Positions 14,659 through 22,837 are shown, counted from the stretch's first letter. The stretch: DNA of 26,787 nucleotides from JAZGHN01 sp964496725 (GCA_964496725.1 CAZCAS010000008.1:1-26787); one strand, 5' to 3'. Notes: generated by a model from the sequence alone, not told the origin. Made by a program: numbers and translations.

Positions 14659-15614
14659 CCGCAATCTATGAACCCATCCAAGAGGATTTAGACCAGGTAG
14701 AGGATAGGCTGAGGTCTGTCTGCGAAGTTGATTTTCCTCAGCTTGCCGAGCTATTGGATTACAGCCTGCGTGGCGGTGGCAAGAAGATTCGCCCTGCTCT
14801 TGTTCTTTTATCGGGCAAGTTTTATAATTACGACCTCGCTCGCCTGCTGCCCATGGCTGTTGCCATTGAGGTTCTGCATACTGCCACCCTGGTTCATGAT
14901 GATGCTATTGATAACTCCCTGGTGCGCCATGGCTGTCCTACTGTTAATAAGGTGTGGGGTGAAGACAAAGCGATACTCCTTGGTGACTACCTGCTGGCTA
15001 AGTCGGAAGAGCTGGTAGCTGATACTCAGAATCTGCAAGTGATAAAGCTCTTTGCCCGGGCTATTATGACCATTGCTAGCGGGGAGTTAAATCAAGCCTT
15101 CGATGCTTTTAATCTGGAGCAGGGTCGGCAACAGTATTTGCAGAGAATCGCTGGCAAGACCGCTGCGCTAATTTCCCTGGCTACTGAGTCGGGTGCTATG
15201 TTGAGTCAGGCTCCGGAGAGGGTGGTCGAGGCGCTAAAAGGATATGGCTATAACCTTGGCATCGCCTTTCAGATTGTGGATGATATCCTGGATTTCAGTG
15301 GTACCGAGGAGGAGATGGGTAAGCCCGTGGGCTCGGATCTGACTCAGGGCACCCTTACCCTGCCGGCAATGCTTCTTCTGGAGAGCCGTCCTGAGGATAA
15401 TCCAGTGAGACGGTGGTTTCAAAACAGGGATAAACAGGAGGATGTAAAGGCGGCGATAGAGTTAGTGCGTAGCTCGTCCATTATTGAGGATTGCTATAAG
15501 TTAGCCTCAGATTATTGTGACCGGGCTTGTCGGAGTCTTAATCTCCTCGCCGATAATGCCAGCCGCCGCGCATTAATGAAATTAGCCGACTACGTGGTAG
15601 CGCGGAAGAAGTAA
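14652..15614 (+). CDS. Long-chain polyprenyl diphosphate synthase
   Basis: 320 aa. Trans-type prenyltransferase that extends allylic diphosphates with isopentenyl diphosphate, probably making the C35-C50 tail of a quinone or other long isoprenoid; cytoplasmic or membrane-associated. The first Asp-rich motif is DDAID at 83-87 (VHDDAIDNS) and the second is DDILD at 210-214 (FQIVDDILDFSG). GGGKKIRPALVLL near 41 binds the diphosphate. Small residues just before the first motif (HTATLVH) fit a long-chain enzyme rather than a farnesyl or geranylgeranyl synthase. It overlaps the metG end by 7 bases. HepT/IspB-type is the best guess; chain length cannot be read directly. It ends 18 bp from the convergent ftsH. 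Confidence 0.9.
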   Translation: MLTAIYEPIQEDLDQVEDRLRSVCEVDFPQLAELLDYSLRGGGKKIRPALVLLSGKFYNYDLARLLPMAVAIEVLHTATLVHDDAIDNSLVRHGCPTVNKVWGEDKAILLGDYLLAKSEELVADTQNLQVIKLFARAIMTIASGELNQAFDAFNLEQGRQQYLQRIAGKTAALISLATESGAMLSQAPERVVEALKGYGYNLGIAFQIVDDILDFSGTEEEMGKPVGSDLTQGTLTLPAMLLLESRPEDNPVRRWFQNRDKQEDVKAAIELVRSSSIIEDCYKLASDYCDRACRSLNLLADNASRRALMKLADYVVARKK

Positions 15615-15632
15615 TTGGAGCCTGCCCCGCTC

Positions 15633-17576
15633 TTAGCTGGAGGTGGCTGGGGCTTGTTTGGGGAGGGGCTTGTGTTCAGGTATGAGTGGCGCTTTCTTAG
15701 CCTTGCTCCTGGTTTTAGCCGTAGTTACTTCCGGGGTGGGAACAGGTATTGCTATAGCCTTAACTTTGGCTTTGGGTGGGGATGATGGTATCGGTTTGGC
15801 GAGCAGGGAGTTCAGTTCTTCACCCTCCAGGGTCTCTTGAGCAATAAGCTTCTCAGCAAGATATATTAATCGCTTCTTGTTTTTGGTGAGGACCTTTTTG
15901 GCTACTTCATAAGCATTCTTGATAATATTGTGGACCTCCTCGTCAATCTCCTTGGCTATCTTCTCGCTATAGTTTCTCTGCTCGACGATTTCGCGGCCGA
16001 GGAAGATTGGCTCCTCCCTGTGCCCGAAGGTTCGCGGTCCTAGCTTATCACTCATGCCATACTCAGTCACCATCTTGCGGGCAAGTGTGGTTGCCCGTTC
16101 AATGTCATCGTAGGCCCCTGTAGTCATTTCATTGAAGATTAGCGTCTCCGCAGTATGACCGGCTAACAATGTGGCTAACACATCCTTGAATTGAGAGCGT
16201 GTCATCAGATATCGGTCTTCGGTGGGCAGTTGTCGGGTGTGACCAAGAGATAGCCCGCGAGCCACTATGGAGATTTTATGTACCCGATCAGCATGGGGCA
16301 GCATTTTGGCGACTAGGGCATGTCCTGCCTCATGGTATGCGGTTATCTCCTTTTCCTTGGGGCTTATCCTCCGACTCTTCCTCTCTGGGCCAGCAATCAC
16401 ACGGTCTATGGACTCTTCAAAGTCCTGCATTGCAATGGCTTTCCTGTCCTGCCTAGCAGCCAGGATAGCTGCCTCATTGACCAGATTGGCCAGGTCAGCA
16501 CCGCTGAAGCCGGCTGTCTGTTTGGCGAGTATCTCTAGATTGACTGCACTCGCCAACGGCTTACCGTTGGTGTGGACTTTAAGGATTGCTAATCGACCAT
16601 TTATGTCCGGTCGGTCCAGGATTACCCGACGGTCAAAGCGCCCAGGGCGCAGTAAAGCCGGGTCGAGGATATCGGGTCGGTTGGTCGCAGCGAGGACGAT
16701 CACATTGGTATTGGTGTCGAAGCCATCCATCTCGGTCAGGATCTGGTTAAGGGTTTGTTCCCTCTCGTCATGACCGCCGCCCAGCCCGGCACCGCGATGG
16801 CGACCTACAGCATCAATCTCGTCTATGAAGACGATGCAGGGCGCATTACGCTTGGCTTGGTCAAAGAGGTCGCGTACTCTTGAGGCGCCGACACCAACGA
16901 ACATCTCGACAAATTCGCTGCCGCTGATAGAGAAGAATGGTACCCCAGCCTCACCAGCCACTGCCCGAGCCAGCAGGGTCTTTCCTGTTCCGGGAGGACC
17001 CATCAGCAGTAACCCCTTTGGGATACGGGCTCCTAACTTCTGAAACTTCTCGCGTGACTTGAGGAATTCTACCACCTCAGATAACTCTTGCTTGGCTTCC
17101 TCTACGCCGGCGACATCATCGAAGGTTACCGTTGGTGCGTGGTGGGGGAATAATCGGGCTCGGCTACGGCCAAAGCTCATGGCTTGGCTATTAGCCCCCT
17201 GTGCCCTACGGAAGAGGAAGAACAGTAAACCGCCGAAGAGAATAAGAGGAAGGAAGTTAAGCGCCAGGTTGCCCCAGTCAAACGCTGATGCCTTTACCGT
17301 TGGCCCTCCTTCCTCGAAGACATACCCTAGTTCTTTGAGTTCGACTACATTTAGGTTACCGATGATTGTTTTTAGCTCTACATTGTCGGTAGTGGTTAGT
17401 AGTAGCTCTTCGCCATCGATGACACTCTCTGCTATCTCGCCTCTCTGGGACATGGCGATAGCTTCACCAAGCTTGATTTCCGCGGGTTTTTTAGTCATGG
17501 GTGTGAAGTAGGCAAAAAGAGCCATCGCGGAGATGGCGATAACTATAAATATTATCAGATTACGATTCCAGCCCAT
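15633..17576 (-). CDS. ftsH: ATP-dependent zinc metalloprotease FtsH
   Basis: 647 aa. Membrane-bound hexameric AAA+ protease that degrades misfolded membrane proteins and short-lived regulators. Two N-terminal membrane helices (about 7-25 and 103-122) flank an extracytoplasmic FtsH_ext domain. Then come Walker A GPPGTGKT (193-200), Walker B FIDEID (250-255), the SRH near RPGRFDR (310-316), and the zinc site HEAGH (415-419) with Asp491 as third ligand. The ATG at 17576 is preferred because AAAGGG sits 5 bases upstream; an in-frame GTG at 17582 overlaps that ribosome site. The tail after about residue 595 is a Pro/Lys/Ala-rich low-complexity extension of some 50 residues. Convergent with the polyprenyl synthase. 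Confidence 0.97.
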   Translation of the reverse strand: MGWNRNLIIFIVIAISAMALFAYFTPMTKKPAEIKLGEAIAMSQRGEIAESVIDGEELLLTTTDNVELKTIIGNLNVVELKELGYVFEEGGPTVKASAFDWGNLALNFLPLILFGGLLFFLFRRAQGANSQAMSFGRSRARLFPHHAPTVTFDDVAGVEEAKQELSEVVEFLKSREKFQKLGARIPKGLLLMGPPGTGKTLLARAVAGEAGVPFFSISGSEFVEMFVGVGASRVRDLFDQAKRNAPCIVFIDEIDAVGRHRGAGLGGGHDEREQTLNQILTEMDGFDTNTNVIVLAATNRPDILDPALLRPGRFDRRVILDRPDINGRLAILKVHTNGKPLASAVNLEILAKQTAGFSGADLANLVNEAAILAARQDRKAIAMQDFEESIDRVIAGPERKSRRISPKEKEITAYHEAGHALVAKMLPHADRVHKISIVARGLSLGHTRQLPTEDRYLMTRSQFKDVLATLLAGHTAETLIFNEMTTGAYDDIERATTLARKMVTEYGMSDKLGPRTFGHREEPIFLGREIVEQRNYSEKIAKEIDEEVHNIIKNAYEVAKKVLTKNKKRLIYLAEKLIAQETLEGEELNSLLAKPIPSSPPKAKVKAIAIPVPTPEVTTAKTRSKAKKAPLIPEHKPLPKQAPATSS

Positions 17577-17631
17577 TTTCACCCTTTACCCTAAGCGGTA
17601 ATAAACCACTTAAGCACTTAATAGCGCTTCT

Positions 17632-17660
17632 ATTATATCAAAAATAATATAAACTGGGAA
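17632..17660 (-). promoter_or_regulatory. Predicted promoter for ftsH
   Basis: On the minus strand TTCCCA (17660-17655), 17 bp, then perfect TATAAT (17637-17632). The expected start near 17625 gives a leader of about 50 bases. The surrounding DNA is very AT-rich. Confidence 0.6.
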
Positions 17661-17680
17661 ATTCCGTTGAATGTAGTCAC

Positions 17681-18517
17681 CTATTTCAGGAGATTATTAT
17701 ATTCCTGCAGCAAAAGCAGGGCATCCTCTTCCAAGTTTGGGCTTTCGCAGATGACGATACCCTTAGCTTGGTGGTCCCTTAATGCTTGGAGGAGCTCGAC
17801 ATATTTCAGGTCTGACTCTTTCAGTTCGAGATGTTTTATTTCTCCCTTTGCCCCGTAGTGAATGCCGGAGACATGGATGTGCATGTCATCCAGGGCAGCT
17901 CGACCCAATCGCTGTTCGATTTGTGACAGGATGGAGGCAAACTCGGAGTAGGAGTTGAACTTCCCTGTCCGAGCGTGCCAGTGAGCAAAGTCCATGCAAA
18001 TGGCTAATCCCTCAAGCTCGGTACACAGGGCGAATACTTCCTTCATAGTGCCAAACTCAGAGTGCTTACCCAGAATCTCTGGTCTAATCGTTATCTGATT
18101 ATTTTCCCTTTTAAGCTGCTCTAGTGTTTCCGCTAGATATTTTTTTACGGTATCATAAACCTTTCCTGCGGGGTCGCCGAGATAATAACCAATGTGGAAA
18201 ACCACGCTGTCCGCCCCGCATAGAGAGGCAATGCGGGCTGTCTGTAATAGTCGCTCCTGGCTAGCTTGTATCTTTTCCGGCTCGCGGGCGTTAAAGTTGA
18301 TGTAGTAGGGGGCGTGGGCTGATAGCTTAATCCCTCTTCTACTTGCTGTTTCTGCCACCAGGGAAGCTCCGGCCTCCCCCATCTTCACCCCACGGACGAA
18401 TTCTATCTCCATGCAACCCAGCCCCAGTTCGGCAATGCGTTCGATTCCTGAGGCGGTGGTTGGGGGGGGTTGGGTGCTGAGGGGGACGCCGGCAGTTCCA
18501 AAAAGTAGCTCTGCCAT
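17681..18517 (-). CDS. Endonuclease IV-like TIM-barrel protein (AP endonuclease family 2)
   Basis: 278 aa, close to the size of Nfo. Endonuclease IV cleaves DNA at abasic sites using three metal ions bound by His, Glu and Asp. Matching positions here are His68 (LSAHAPYY), His108 (VVFHIGYY), Glu147 (IRPEILGK), Asp176 and His179 (MDFAHWHA), His213/His215 (DMHIHVSG), His229 (IKHLEL) and Glu258 (ICESPN). Most of the tri-metal ligand set is thus present, though the DHIHxD signature is altered to DMHIHVSG, so DNA repair is likely but not certain; a sugar isomerase-like role is the alternative. The ATG at 18517 follows GGAGTGGAG. It precedes ftsH by about 100 bp, with a separate ftsH promoter in the gap. 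Confidence 0.78.
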   Translation of the reverse strand: MAELLFGTAGVPLSTQPPPTTASGIERIAELGLGCMEIEFVRGVKMGEAGASLVAETASRRGIKLSAHAPYYINFNAREPEKIQASQERLLQTARIASLCGADSVVFHIGYYLGDPAGKVYDTVKKYLAETLEQLKRENNQITIRPEILGKHSEFGTMKEVFALCTELEGLAICMDFAHWHARTGKFNSYSEFASILSQIEQRLGRAALDDMHIHVSGIHYGAKGEIKHLELKESDLKYVELLQALRDHQAKGIVICESPNLEEDALLLLQEYNNLLK

Positions 18518-18573
18518 CTATTGCCACTCCACTCCCTTATTCTGGGGGCAAGTATATCACAATTCAAATCAAG

Positions 18574-18602
18574 TTGATAAAACAGGGCAAATGGGCTAGA
18601 CT
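18574..18602 (+). promoter_or_regulatory. Predicted promoter for the DUF72 gene, almost leaderless
   Basis: TTGATA (18574-18579), 17 bp, TAGACT (18597-18602). The expected start near 18609 is about 3 bases ahead of the ATG at 18612, which also lacks a clear ribosome site. Both facts fit a leaderless transcript. Confidence 0.5.
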
Positions 18603-18611
18603 AGAAGTGAA

Positions 18612-19379
18612 ATGATATATCTTGGCACTTCAGGATTTAGCTATAATGATTGGGTGGGTAACTTCTATCCGGCGGGTATGCCTAAGCGGGAGTGGCTCAG
18701 CTATTATGCTTGTGAGTTCGATACCTGCGAGGTTAACTCCTCCTTTTATGCCTTGCCTAACTCCTCCAGCTTAAAGGCAATGGCGGAGAAAACAGGCGAA
18801 GGTTTCCTGTTTTGTTTTAAGGCGAATCAAGAAATGACTCATCAGCAGGATGACAATGCCCCCATTTTTAAGGCTTTTTGTCAGGTGTTGGAGCCAATCA
18901 TCGCCACTGGGAAGCTGGGTTGTGTTCTAGCTCAGTTCCCCTATAGTTTCGGTTTTAACCGTCGTAATTGGGACTACCTTCAGGTGCTTAAGGAGAGGTT
19001 AGGCGAGCTACCGGTGGTGATTGAATTCCGTAATGCCCAGTGGGTGAGGGCTGAGGTGTTTGACTGGCTCCGTCACCATGAGTTAGGCTTTTGTTGTGTT
19101 GATGAACCACCGTTACCCAATCTTTTGCCGCCAGTAGCTGAGGCGACGGCTAAGATAGGCTATGTTCGCTTTCACGGACGTAATAGTGCCAAGTGGTGGC
19201 AGCATGAGCAGGCTTATGAGAGGTATGATTACAGCTATAAACCCGAGGAACTCAGCGAGTGGTTGCCTAAGATTCATAAGCTGGACAGTGTGGCAGAAAA
19301 GACCTTTATCTTTGCTAATAATCACTGGCGAGGGCAGGCGGTCAGCACTATCCGGCAATTGCGGCTGATGCTGGATTAA
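18612..19379 (+). CDS. DUF72 domain protein (YecE-like)
   Basis: 255 aa, complete DUF72 TIM-barrel-like protein. Landmarks in order are the N-terminal YLGTSGFSYNDWVGNFYP, FDTCEVNSSFYALPN near 37, FCFKANQEMTH near 67, LGCVLAQFPYSF near 101, VVIEFRNAQWV near 136, and YVRFHGRN near 184, followed by the C-terminal FIFANNHWRGQA. These are the conserved segments of the family. Its reaction is not known; soluble and cytoplasmic. No clear Shine-Dalgarno precedes the ATG and a promoter lies directly in front of it. It is transcribed divergently from the endonuclease IV-like gene. Confidence 0.9.
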   Translation: MIYLGTSGFSYNDWVGNFYPAGMPKREWLSYYACEFDTCEVNSSFYALPNSSSLKAMAEKTGEGFLFCFKANQEMTHQQDDNAPIFKAFCQVLEPIIATGKLGCVLAQFPYSFGFNRRNWDYLQVLKERLGELPVVIEFRNAQWVRAEVFDWLRHHELGFCCVDEPPLPNLLPPVAEATAKIGYVRFHGRNSAKWWQHEQAYERYDYSYKPEELSEWLPKIHKLDSVAEKTFIFANNHWRGQAVSTIRQLRLMLD

Positions 19380-19388
19380 TTTTCCCCG

Positions 19389-19419
19389 TTGACATTGCTT
19401 TCTCAGAAAACACTATATA
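19389..19419 (+). promoter_or_regulatory. Predicted promoter for the DksA-like gene and lspA
   Basis: A perfect TTGACA (19389-19394) is followed by an AT tract (TATATATAAT from 19414). TATATA at 19414-19419 gives a 19-bp spacer; the perfect TATAAT at 19418-19423 would need 23 bp, which is too long. Probably a real promoter with an imperfect spacer. Confidence 0.5.
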
Positions 19420-19501
19420 TAATAGCTTACTTGATAGCACTAAACACGAAAATTAGGAGTCTGTTCTGTAAAGCTTGACAGGTGAGCAGGAGGAGGTAGG
19501 A

Positions 19502-19873
19502 GTGACTGCCAATTTCAAGTTACTGCGCTCTCATTTGGAGGGCGAACAAAAGCGCTTAGTTGGTGAATTAGAGCAAATAGAGGCTAGTGCCCGTTCTACC
19601 ACGGATGAGGGACGGGAGGGTAGCCCTTTTGGTAAAAGGGAGGAGGAAGCTACAGAGGCCCTTGAGCTAGAGAAGCGGCTAGCTTTAGAGAAACGTGTCA
19701 GGGACCAACTGGTTGAGGTTGAGCATGCTTTATCTAAATTTGAACAGGGAACCTATGGCTTGTGTGACGTTTGTGGTCAGCATATAGAACCAGCCCGATT
19801 AGAAGCTCTTCCCCAAGCAAACCTGTGTATGAGTTGTAAGGCTAGTCAGGCAAAGAATGCGAAAGGCAAGTAA
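19502..19873 (+). CDS. DksA/TraR family zinc-finger protein
   Basis: 123 aa from the GTG at 19502, chosen because GGAGGAGG lies 6 bases upstream; a TTG 27 bases earlier would read through that ribosome site. The N-terminal half (about 1-80) is a charged coiled coil (LEGEQKRLVGELEQIEA and LEKRLALEKRVRDQLVEVEHAL). The C-terminal finger is CDVC (Cys88, Cys91) with CMSC (Cys109, Cys112) in the typical DksA/TraR spacing, and the GTYGLCDVCG approach is the family signature. DksA binds the RNA polymerase secondary channel. The coiled-coil tip here lacks an obvious DxxDxA motif, so it is safer to call it DksA/TraR-like. The last 17 bases overlap lspA. Confidence 0.88.
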   Translation: MTANFKLLRSHLEGEQKRLVGELEQIEASARSTTDEGREGSPFGKREEEATEALELEKRLALEKRVRDQLVEVEHALSKFEQGTYGLCDVCGQHIEPARLEALPQANLCMSCKASQAKNAKGK

Positions 19874-20387
19874 TCTTCAAGGTAAGTGGTGGCAACAGAT
19901 AGCAGTCTTTTTCCTGGTTGCGGTGGTGGTGGTGGTAGGAGATCAGCTTAGCAAGGGGTGGGTAAGGGCTAATTTAGCTTTAGGAGAGGTGTCACCCCCC
20001 GGGGGGTTCTTTCACTTAACCCATATCCGTAATACGGGGGCCAGTTTCGGCTTATTTCGTGGGCATTCCTTCCAACTGACCATAGTTGCCTTTGTTGGCA
20101 TTGCCCTTGTTTTTGTCTATGCTTTTTTTGTTTCTCGCCGCTACCCATTGTTAAATAACATGATAAGCAAGGCGGCTCTGGGTTCGATGCTCGGCGGCAT
20201 AGTGGGTAACCTTATTGACCGATTACAGCTTGGCTATATTACTGATTTTATTGGCGTTGGTGTCTGGCCGCCATTTAACGTGGCTGATTCAGCGATAGTT
20301 ACCGGTGTTGTGATTTTCGCTGGCTTTTTGATTTATCTAATCTATAGGCAGAGCGTAGAGGAGAAGAGGGACAAAGCAATCTCTTAA
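19857..20387 (+). CDS. lspA: Lipoprotein signal peptidase (signal peptidase II)
   Basis: 176 aa. Aspartyl protease in the cytoplasmic membrane that removes signal peptides from prolipoproteins. Four membrane helices lie at about 14-30, 72-92, 104-120 and 144-164. Catalytic Asp121 is in GNLIDR and Asp144 in FNVADS; the conserved HIRNTGASFGLF near 56-67 is also present. The start ATG lies inside the end of the DksA-like gene (17-base overlap), so expression is coupled. Length is normal. It implies that the organism makes lipoproteins with lipobox signals. Confidence 0.95.
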   Translation: MRKASNLQGKWWQQIAVFFLVAVVVVVGDQLSKGWVRANLALGEVSPPGGFFHLTHIRNTGASFGLFRGHSFQLTIVAFVGIALVFVYAFFVSRRYPLLNNMISKAALGSMLGGIVGNLIDRLQLGYITDFIGVGVWPPFNVADSAIVTGVVIFAGFLIYLIYRQSVEEKRDKAIS

Positions 20388-20409
20388 AGTGGTTAGGTTT
20401 TTTCCTCTA

Positions 20410-20438
20410 TTGACAGAGTGTGGGTGGGTAATTATACT
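20410..20438 (+). promoter_or_regulatory. Strong predicted promoter for uspA
   Basis: Perfect TTGACA (20410-20415), an ideal 17-bp spacer and TATACT (20433-20438), a five-of-six match. The expected start near 20445 gives a 45-base leader ending in AAAGGAGGTAAAG before the ATG. This is the best sigma-70-type promoter in the window. Confidence 0.75.
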
Positions 20439-20489
20439 GCGGTTGCTTCGATTAGTAGTTCCTGAAGATGACTGCTAAAGGAGGTAAAG

Positions 20490-20951
20490 ATGTATAGAGA
20501 AGTACTGGTTCCGCTGGATGGCTCACGACTTGCCGAGTGTGCTCTGGAACATGTCAGGTCAATCGCTAAGGGTTGTCAAGTTAGTAAAGTAGTTTTGTTA
20601 ATGGTGTTAGAGCCTCTTCTATCTTTGTCAACACCGCATGATGACACGGCTGTGAAGCGTGTCCGCGAGGCTGAGGAACGATTTGAAGCCGAGTCCAGGG
20701 AGTATCTTAGCAAGGTAGCAGGTAACCTGAAGAAAGATGGTATAGCTGTTGGGACTAGGCTGGTGGTTGGTGGTGAGGCGGCGGCAAAGATTCTGGAGGC
20801 TGCCAGGGAGGAAAAGGTGGACCTCATTATTATGAGCACGCATGGGAGGTCGGGGATTTCCAGCTGGGTCTTTGGGAGCGTTGCCGAGAGAGTAGTGCGT
20901 CACTCTACCGTTCCCGTGCTTATAGTGTCTCCCTGTGGTTTCAGAAAGTAG
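20490..20951 (+). CDS. Universal stress protein (UspA family)
   Basis: 153 aa, a single USP domain. It starts MYREVLVPLDGSRLAECAL, the usual first strand with the Asp that contacts adenine. The C-terminal ATP-site loop is STHGRSGISSWVFGS (Ser116-x2-Gly119-x9-Gly129-Ser130), a variant of G-2X-G-9X-G-S in which the first Gly is Ser; this is common and suggests ATP binding is kept. The partner and output are unknown. It has its own near-consensus promoter, an almost perfect AGGAGG ribosome site and a terminator-like hairpin after the stop, so it is probably a strongly expressed single-gene unit. Confidence 0.93.
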   Translation: MYREVLVPLDGSRLAECALEHVRSIAKGCQVSKVVLLMVLEPLLSLSTPHDDTAVKRVREAEERFEAESREYLSKVAGNLKKDGIAVGTRLVVGGEAAAKILEAAREEKVDLIIMSTHGRSGISSWVFGSVAERVVRHSTVPVLIVSPCGFRK

Positions 20952-20954
20952 ATA

Positions 20955-20990
20955 GTGGGATGACAGGCGTCCCACATTATTTTAGTTTTA
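20955..20990 (+). terminator. Predicted intrinsic terminator after uspA
   Basis: Stem GTGGGATG / CGTCCCAC (20955-20962 with 20968-20975, one G-T pair), loop ACAGG, followed by the T-rich ATTATTTTAGTTTTA. It starts 4 bases after the uspA stop codon. Confidence 0.6.
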
Positions 20991-21036
20991 ATCCTCTTTT
21001 CCTGAAGCTCTCCATAGTGATTTAGGGGGATATTTT

Positions 21037-21939
21037 ATGCCTGCTCCAAAGATATCTGGCTTTGTGGTTGATGAACCTGAGGTGCGCCTTGATAAGTATG
21101 TGGCTGGGAAGTGTCCAGACCTCTCCCGAACCCAGGTGCAAAAGCTGATTGCCGAGGGCCACATCAGGGTTAATGGCCAGACCAGCAAGCCGGGGCTGAA
21201 GCTTGATGTCGGCGATAGAGTGGATATCGCTATACCCCCGCCCCAACCCCTATCCTCCGAGGCTATTCCGTTAAATATTATCTACGAGGACGATGACCTT
21301 CTGGTCGTGGATAAGCCGGCGGGACTGCCTGTTCACCCCGCCCCGGGACACCCCGCTCATACCCTGGTGAATGCTATCCTGTCTCATTTGCCTCACCTTG
21401 CTGATGCCGGGGACTCGCTGCGACCGGGAATCGTGCACCGTCTGGATAAGGATGCCTCGGGGGTGATGGTGGTGGCTAAAAACAGCGAAGCTCAACTTAA
21501 TCTTATCGGCCAGTTTAAAGCCCGCTCTGTGACCAAAGCCTATCTGGTGCTGGTCAAGGGGCATCTCACCCCGGAAGATGGGGTTATTGAGGCACCTATC
21601 GGGCGTGACCCCCGTAATCGAAAGCGCATGGCGGTGGTGGCTGAGGGCGAGGGCAAAGAGGCGCGAACCAACTATCATGTGGTCGAGTATATGGGCGACT
21701 ATACCCTGCTTGAGGTCAGGCCGGAGACCGGGCGCACCCACCAGATTCGGGTTCACCTCTCCGCCATCGGCTACCCGGTGGTGGGAGACACAACGTATGG
21801 GGTGAAGTCCCCCCACCTCCCCCGCCAGTTTCTCCACGCCTGCCGGCTGGGCTTCAAGCTCCCCTCCACCGGCGAGTACAAGGAGTTCACCTCTGATTTG
21901 CCTCCGGATTTAGCCCGGGCGCTGGAGAAGATAGCCTAG
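21037..21939 (+). CDS. RluA/RluD family 23S rRNA pseudouridine synthase
   Basis: 300 aa. Converts uridine to pseudouridine in RNA; RluD-type enzymes act on 23S rRNA helix 69. An N-terminal S4 RNA-binding domain (about 15-65; RLDKYVAGKCPDLSRTQVQK) precedes the catalytic domain. The catalytic Asp is Asp137 in HRLDKDASG; EDDDLLVVDKPAGLPVHP near 84 and RPETGRTHQIRVHLSAIG near 228 are family motifs. The ATG follows AGGGGGA. Length and S4 domain fit RluD, but the exact target is not certain. Base use is clearly more GC-rich than in the gene just downstream. Confidence 0.93.
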   Translation: MPAPKISGFVVDEPEVRLDKYVAGKCPDLSRTQVQKLIAEGHIRVNGQTSKPGLKLDVGDRVDIAIPPPQPLSSEAIPLNIIYEDDDLLVVDKPAGLPVHPAPGHPAHTLVNAILSHLPHLADAGDSLRPGIVHRLDKDASGVMVVAKNSEAQLNLIGQFKARSVTKAYLVLVKGHLTPEDGVIEAPIGRDPRNRKRMAVVAEGEGKEARTNYHVVEYMGDYTLLEVRPETGRTHQIRVHLSAIGYPVVGDTTYGVKSPHLPRQFLHACRLGFKLPSTGEYKEFTSDLPPDLARALEKIA

Positions 21940-22005
21940 AATCTTGGTGGGTGGGGTGGTAGAATGGGTGAAAGAACAGAAATGGCTACATAGTTCATTT
22001 ATAGG

Positions 22006-22023
22006 AACGTTAACCGTAACGTT
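22006..22023. repeat. Inverted repeat (operator-like) ahead of the gene at 22039
   Basis: AACGTTA (22006-22012) and TAACGTT (22017-22023) form a perfect 7-bp inverted repeat around ACCG. It lies just upstream of a TTTAAT box (22027-22032) that would start transcription at about the ATG, so it occupies the -35 area. It could be a regulator binding site or a small hairpin. Confidence 0.55.
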
Positions 22024-22038
22024 TGCTTTAATGCATAG

Positions 22039-22824
22039 ATGGAATTAAACACACAAACATATCAGGAATTGGTAGAGAAATACTTAAAGTATCAGTTTGC
22101 GCTCTACCCCATGAAATTCAATAGCGCACCAGAGTTGCAATTAGCAATGATGCAATCTCATCAATCCAATACTGATACAATGTTTTCGCTCAGACAGATA
22201 GTCGCCTTAAAAAATGTGAATGATGTTTATTGCCTTTCTCGGTCTATGTTCGAATCGGTTGTAAATATGGGGGTACTTCTCACAGACAAGATAGAGAATG
22301 CAGCGCAGCGTTTCTTGGGATTTCAGTATGTCGAAGCCTATAGAATATTGGATCACCTAAGACAAGTTGACCCAGATTTCGTCAACAAGGTTTATGACCC
22401 CGAGGAAGTTAAAATCATTACAGCGAAACGAAACAATTTTGTTTCAGAATATGGCAATGTTTGTGATTGGTGTGGCCTTAACTTAATCGAGAGGATTAGA
22501 CTGATTGATGAAAGTTTTCCACCCACTTGTTCAGCCACAAAATTCTTTGAATACCTCTATTGTCAGGTGTATAGGAAAGGCTCAGGTGCAACACATCGAA
22601 CTTCTGCTGGATTGGGGCGGTCTACCGTTTGGACAAAATCAATGGTTAAGGATTTGGTTTTTATTGAACCCACTCCAAATATGAACCACCTAGTTTTTGC
22701 TAGTAGTCACTCTTTAATAGTTTATTTAGCTAGCATCAGATTTATAGGTCACATTTTAGAAGGTAATGAAACGGAATCTTATTATCAAAAGGAAACTACT
22801 CGCTTAATTGCAGGAAAGGAATGA
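22039..22824 (+). CDS. Unrecognised AT-rich protein, possibly DUF5677-like
   Basis: 261 aa, soluble and mostly helical. It begins MELNTQTYQELVEKYLKYQF. A helix with ALKNVNDVYCLSRSMFESVV (about 56-75) and a later ATHRTSAG (about 184-191) loosely resemble DUF5677-type proteins, which have a surface-lined helical bundle; the match is from memory of the general pattern and is weak. Function unknown. No Shine-Dalgarno precedes the ATG, and an inverted repeat and a TTTAAT box stand directly in front. The gene is visibly richer in A and T than its neighbours on both sides and stands between two translation genes, which suggests insertion by horizontal transfer. It ends 13 bp before gltX. Confidence 0.72.
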   Translation: MELNTQTYQELVEKYLKYQFALYPMKFNSAPELQLAMMQSHQSNTDTMFSLRQIVALKNVNDVYCLSRSMFESVVNMGVLLTDKIENAAQRFLGFQYVEAYRILDHLRQVDPDFVNKVYDPEEVKIITAKRNNFVSEYGNVCDWCGLNLIERIRLIDESFPPTCSATKFFEYLYCQVYRKGSGATHRTSAGLGRSTVWTKSMVKDLVFIEPTPNMNHLVFASSHSLIVYLASIRFIGHILEGNETESYYQKETTRLIAGKE

Positions 22825-22837
22825 GGGGAAAACTTAA

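Noticed and set aside
15615..15640. Bidirectional terminator between the polyprenyl synthase and ftsH
   Set aside because: CCCC and GGGG runs are present but do not give a continuous stem followed by a T tract in either direction.
16267..16773. 168-aa plus-strand open frame within ftsH
   Set aside because: It lies wholly antisense to the AAA and protease domains of FtsH and shows no recognisable domain.
21271..21837. 188-aa minus-strand open frame within the RluD-like gene
   Set aside because: It is a mirror of the GC-rich plus-strand gene, which carries HRLDKDASG and the S4 domain.
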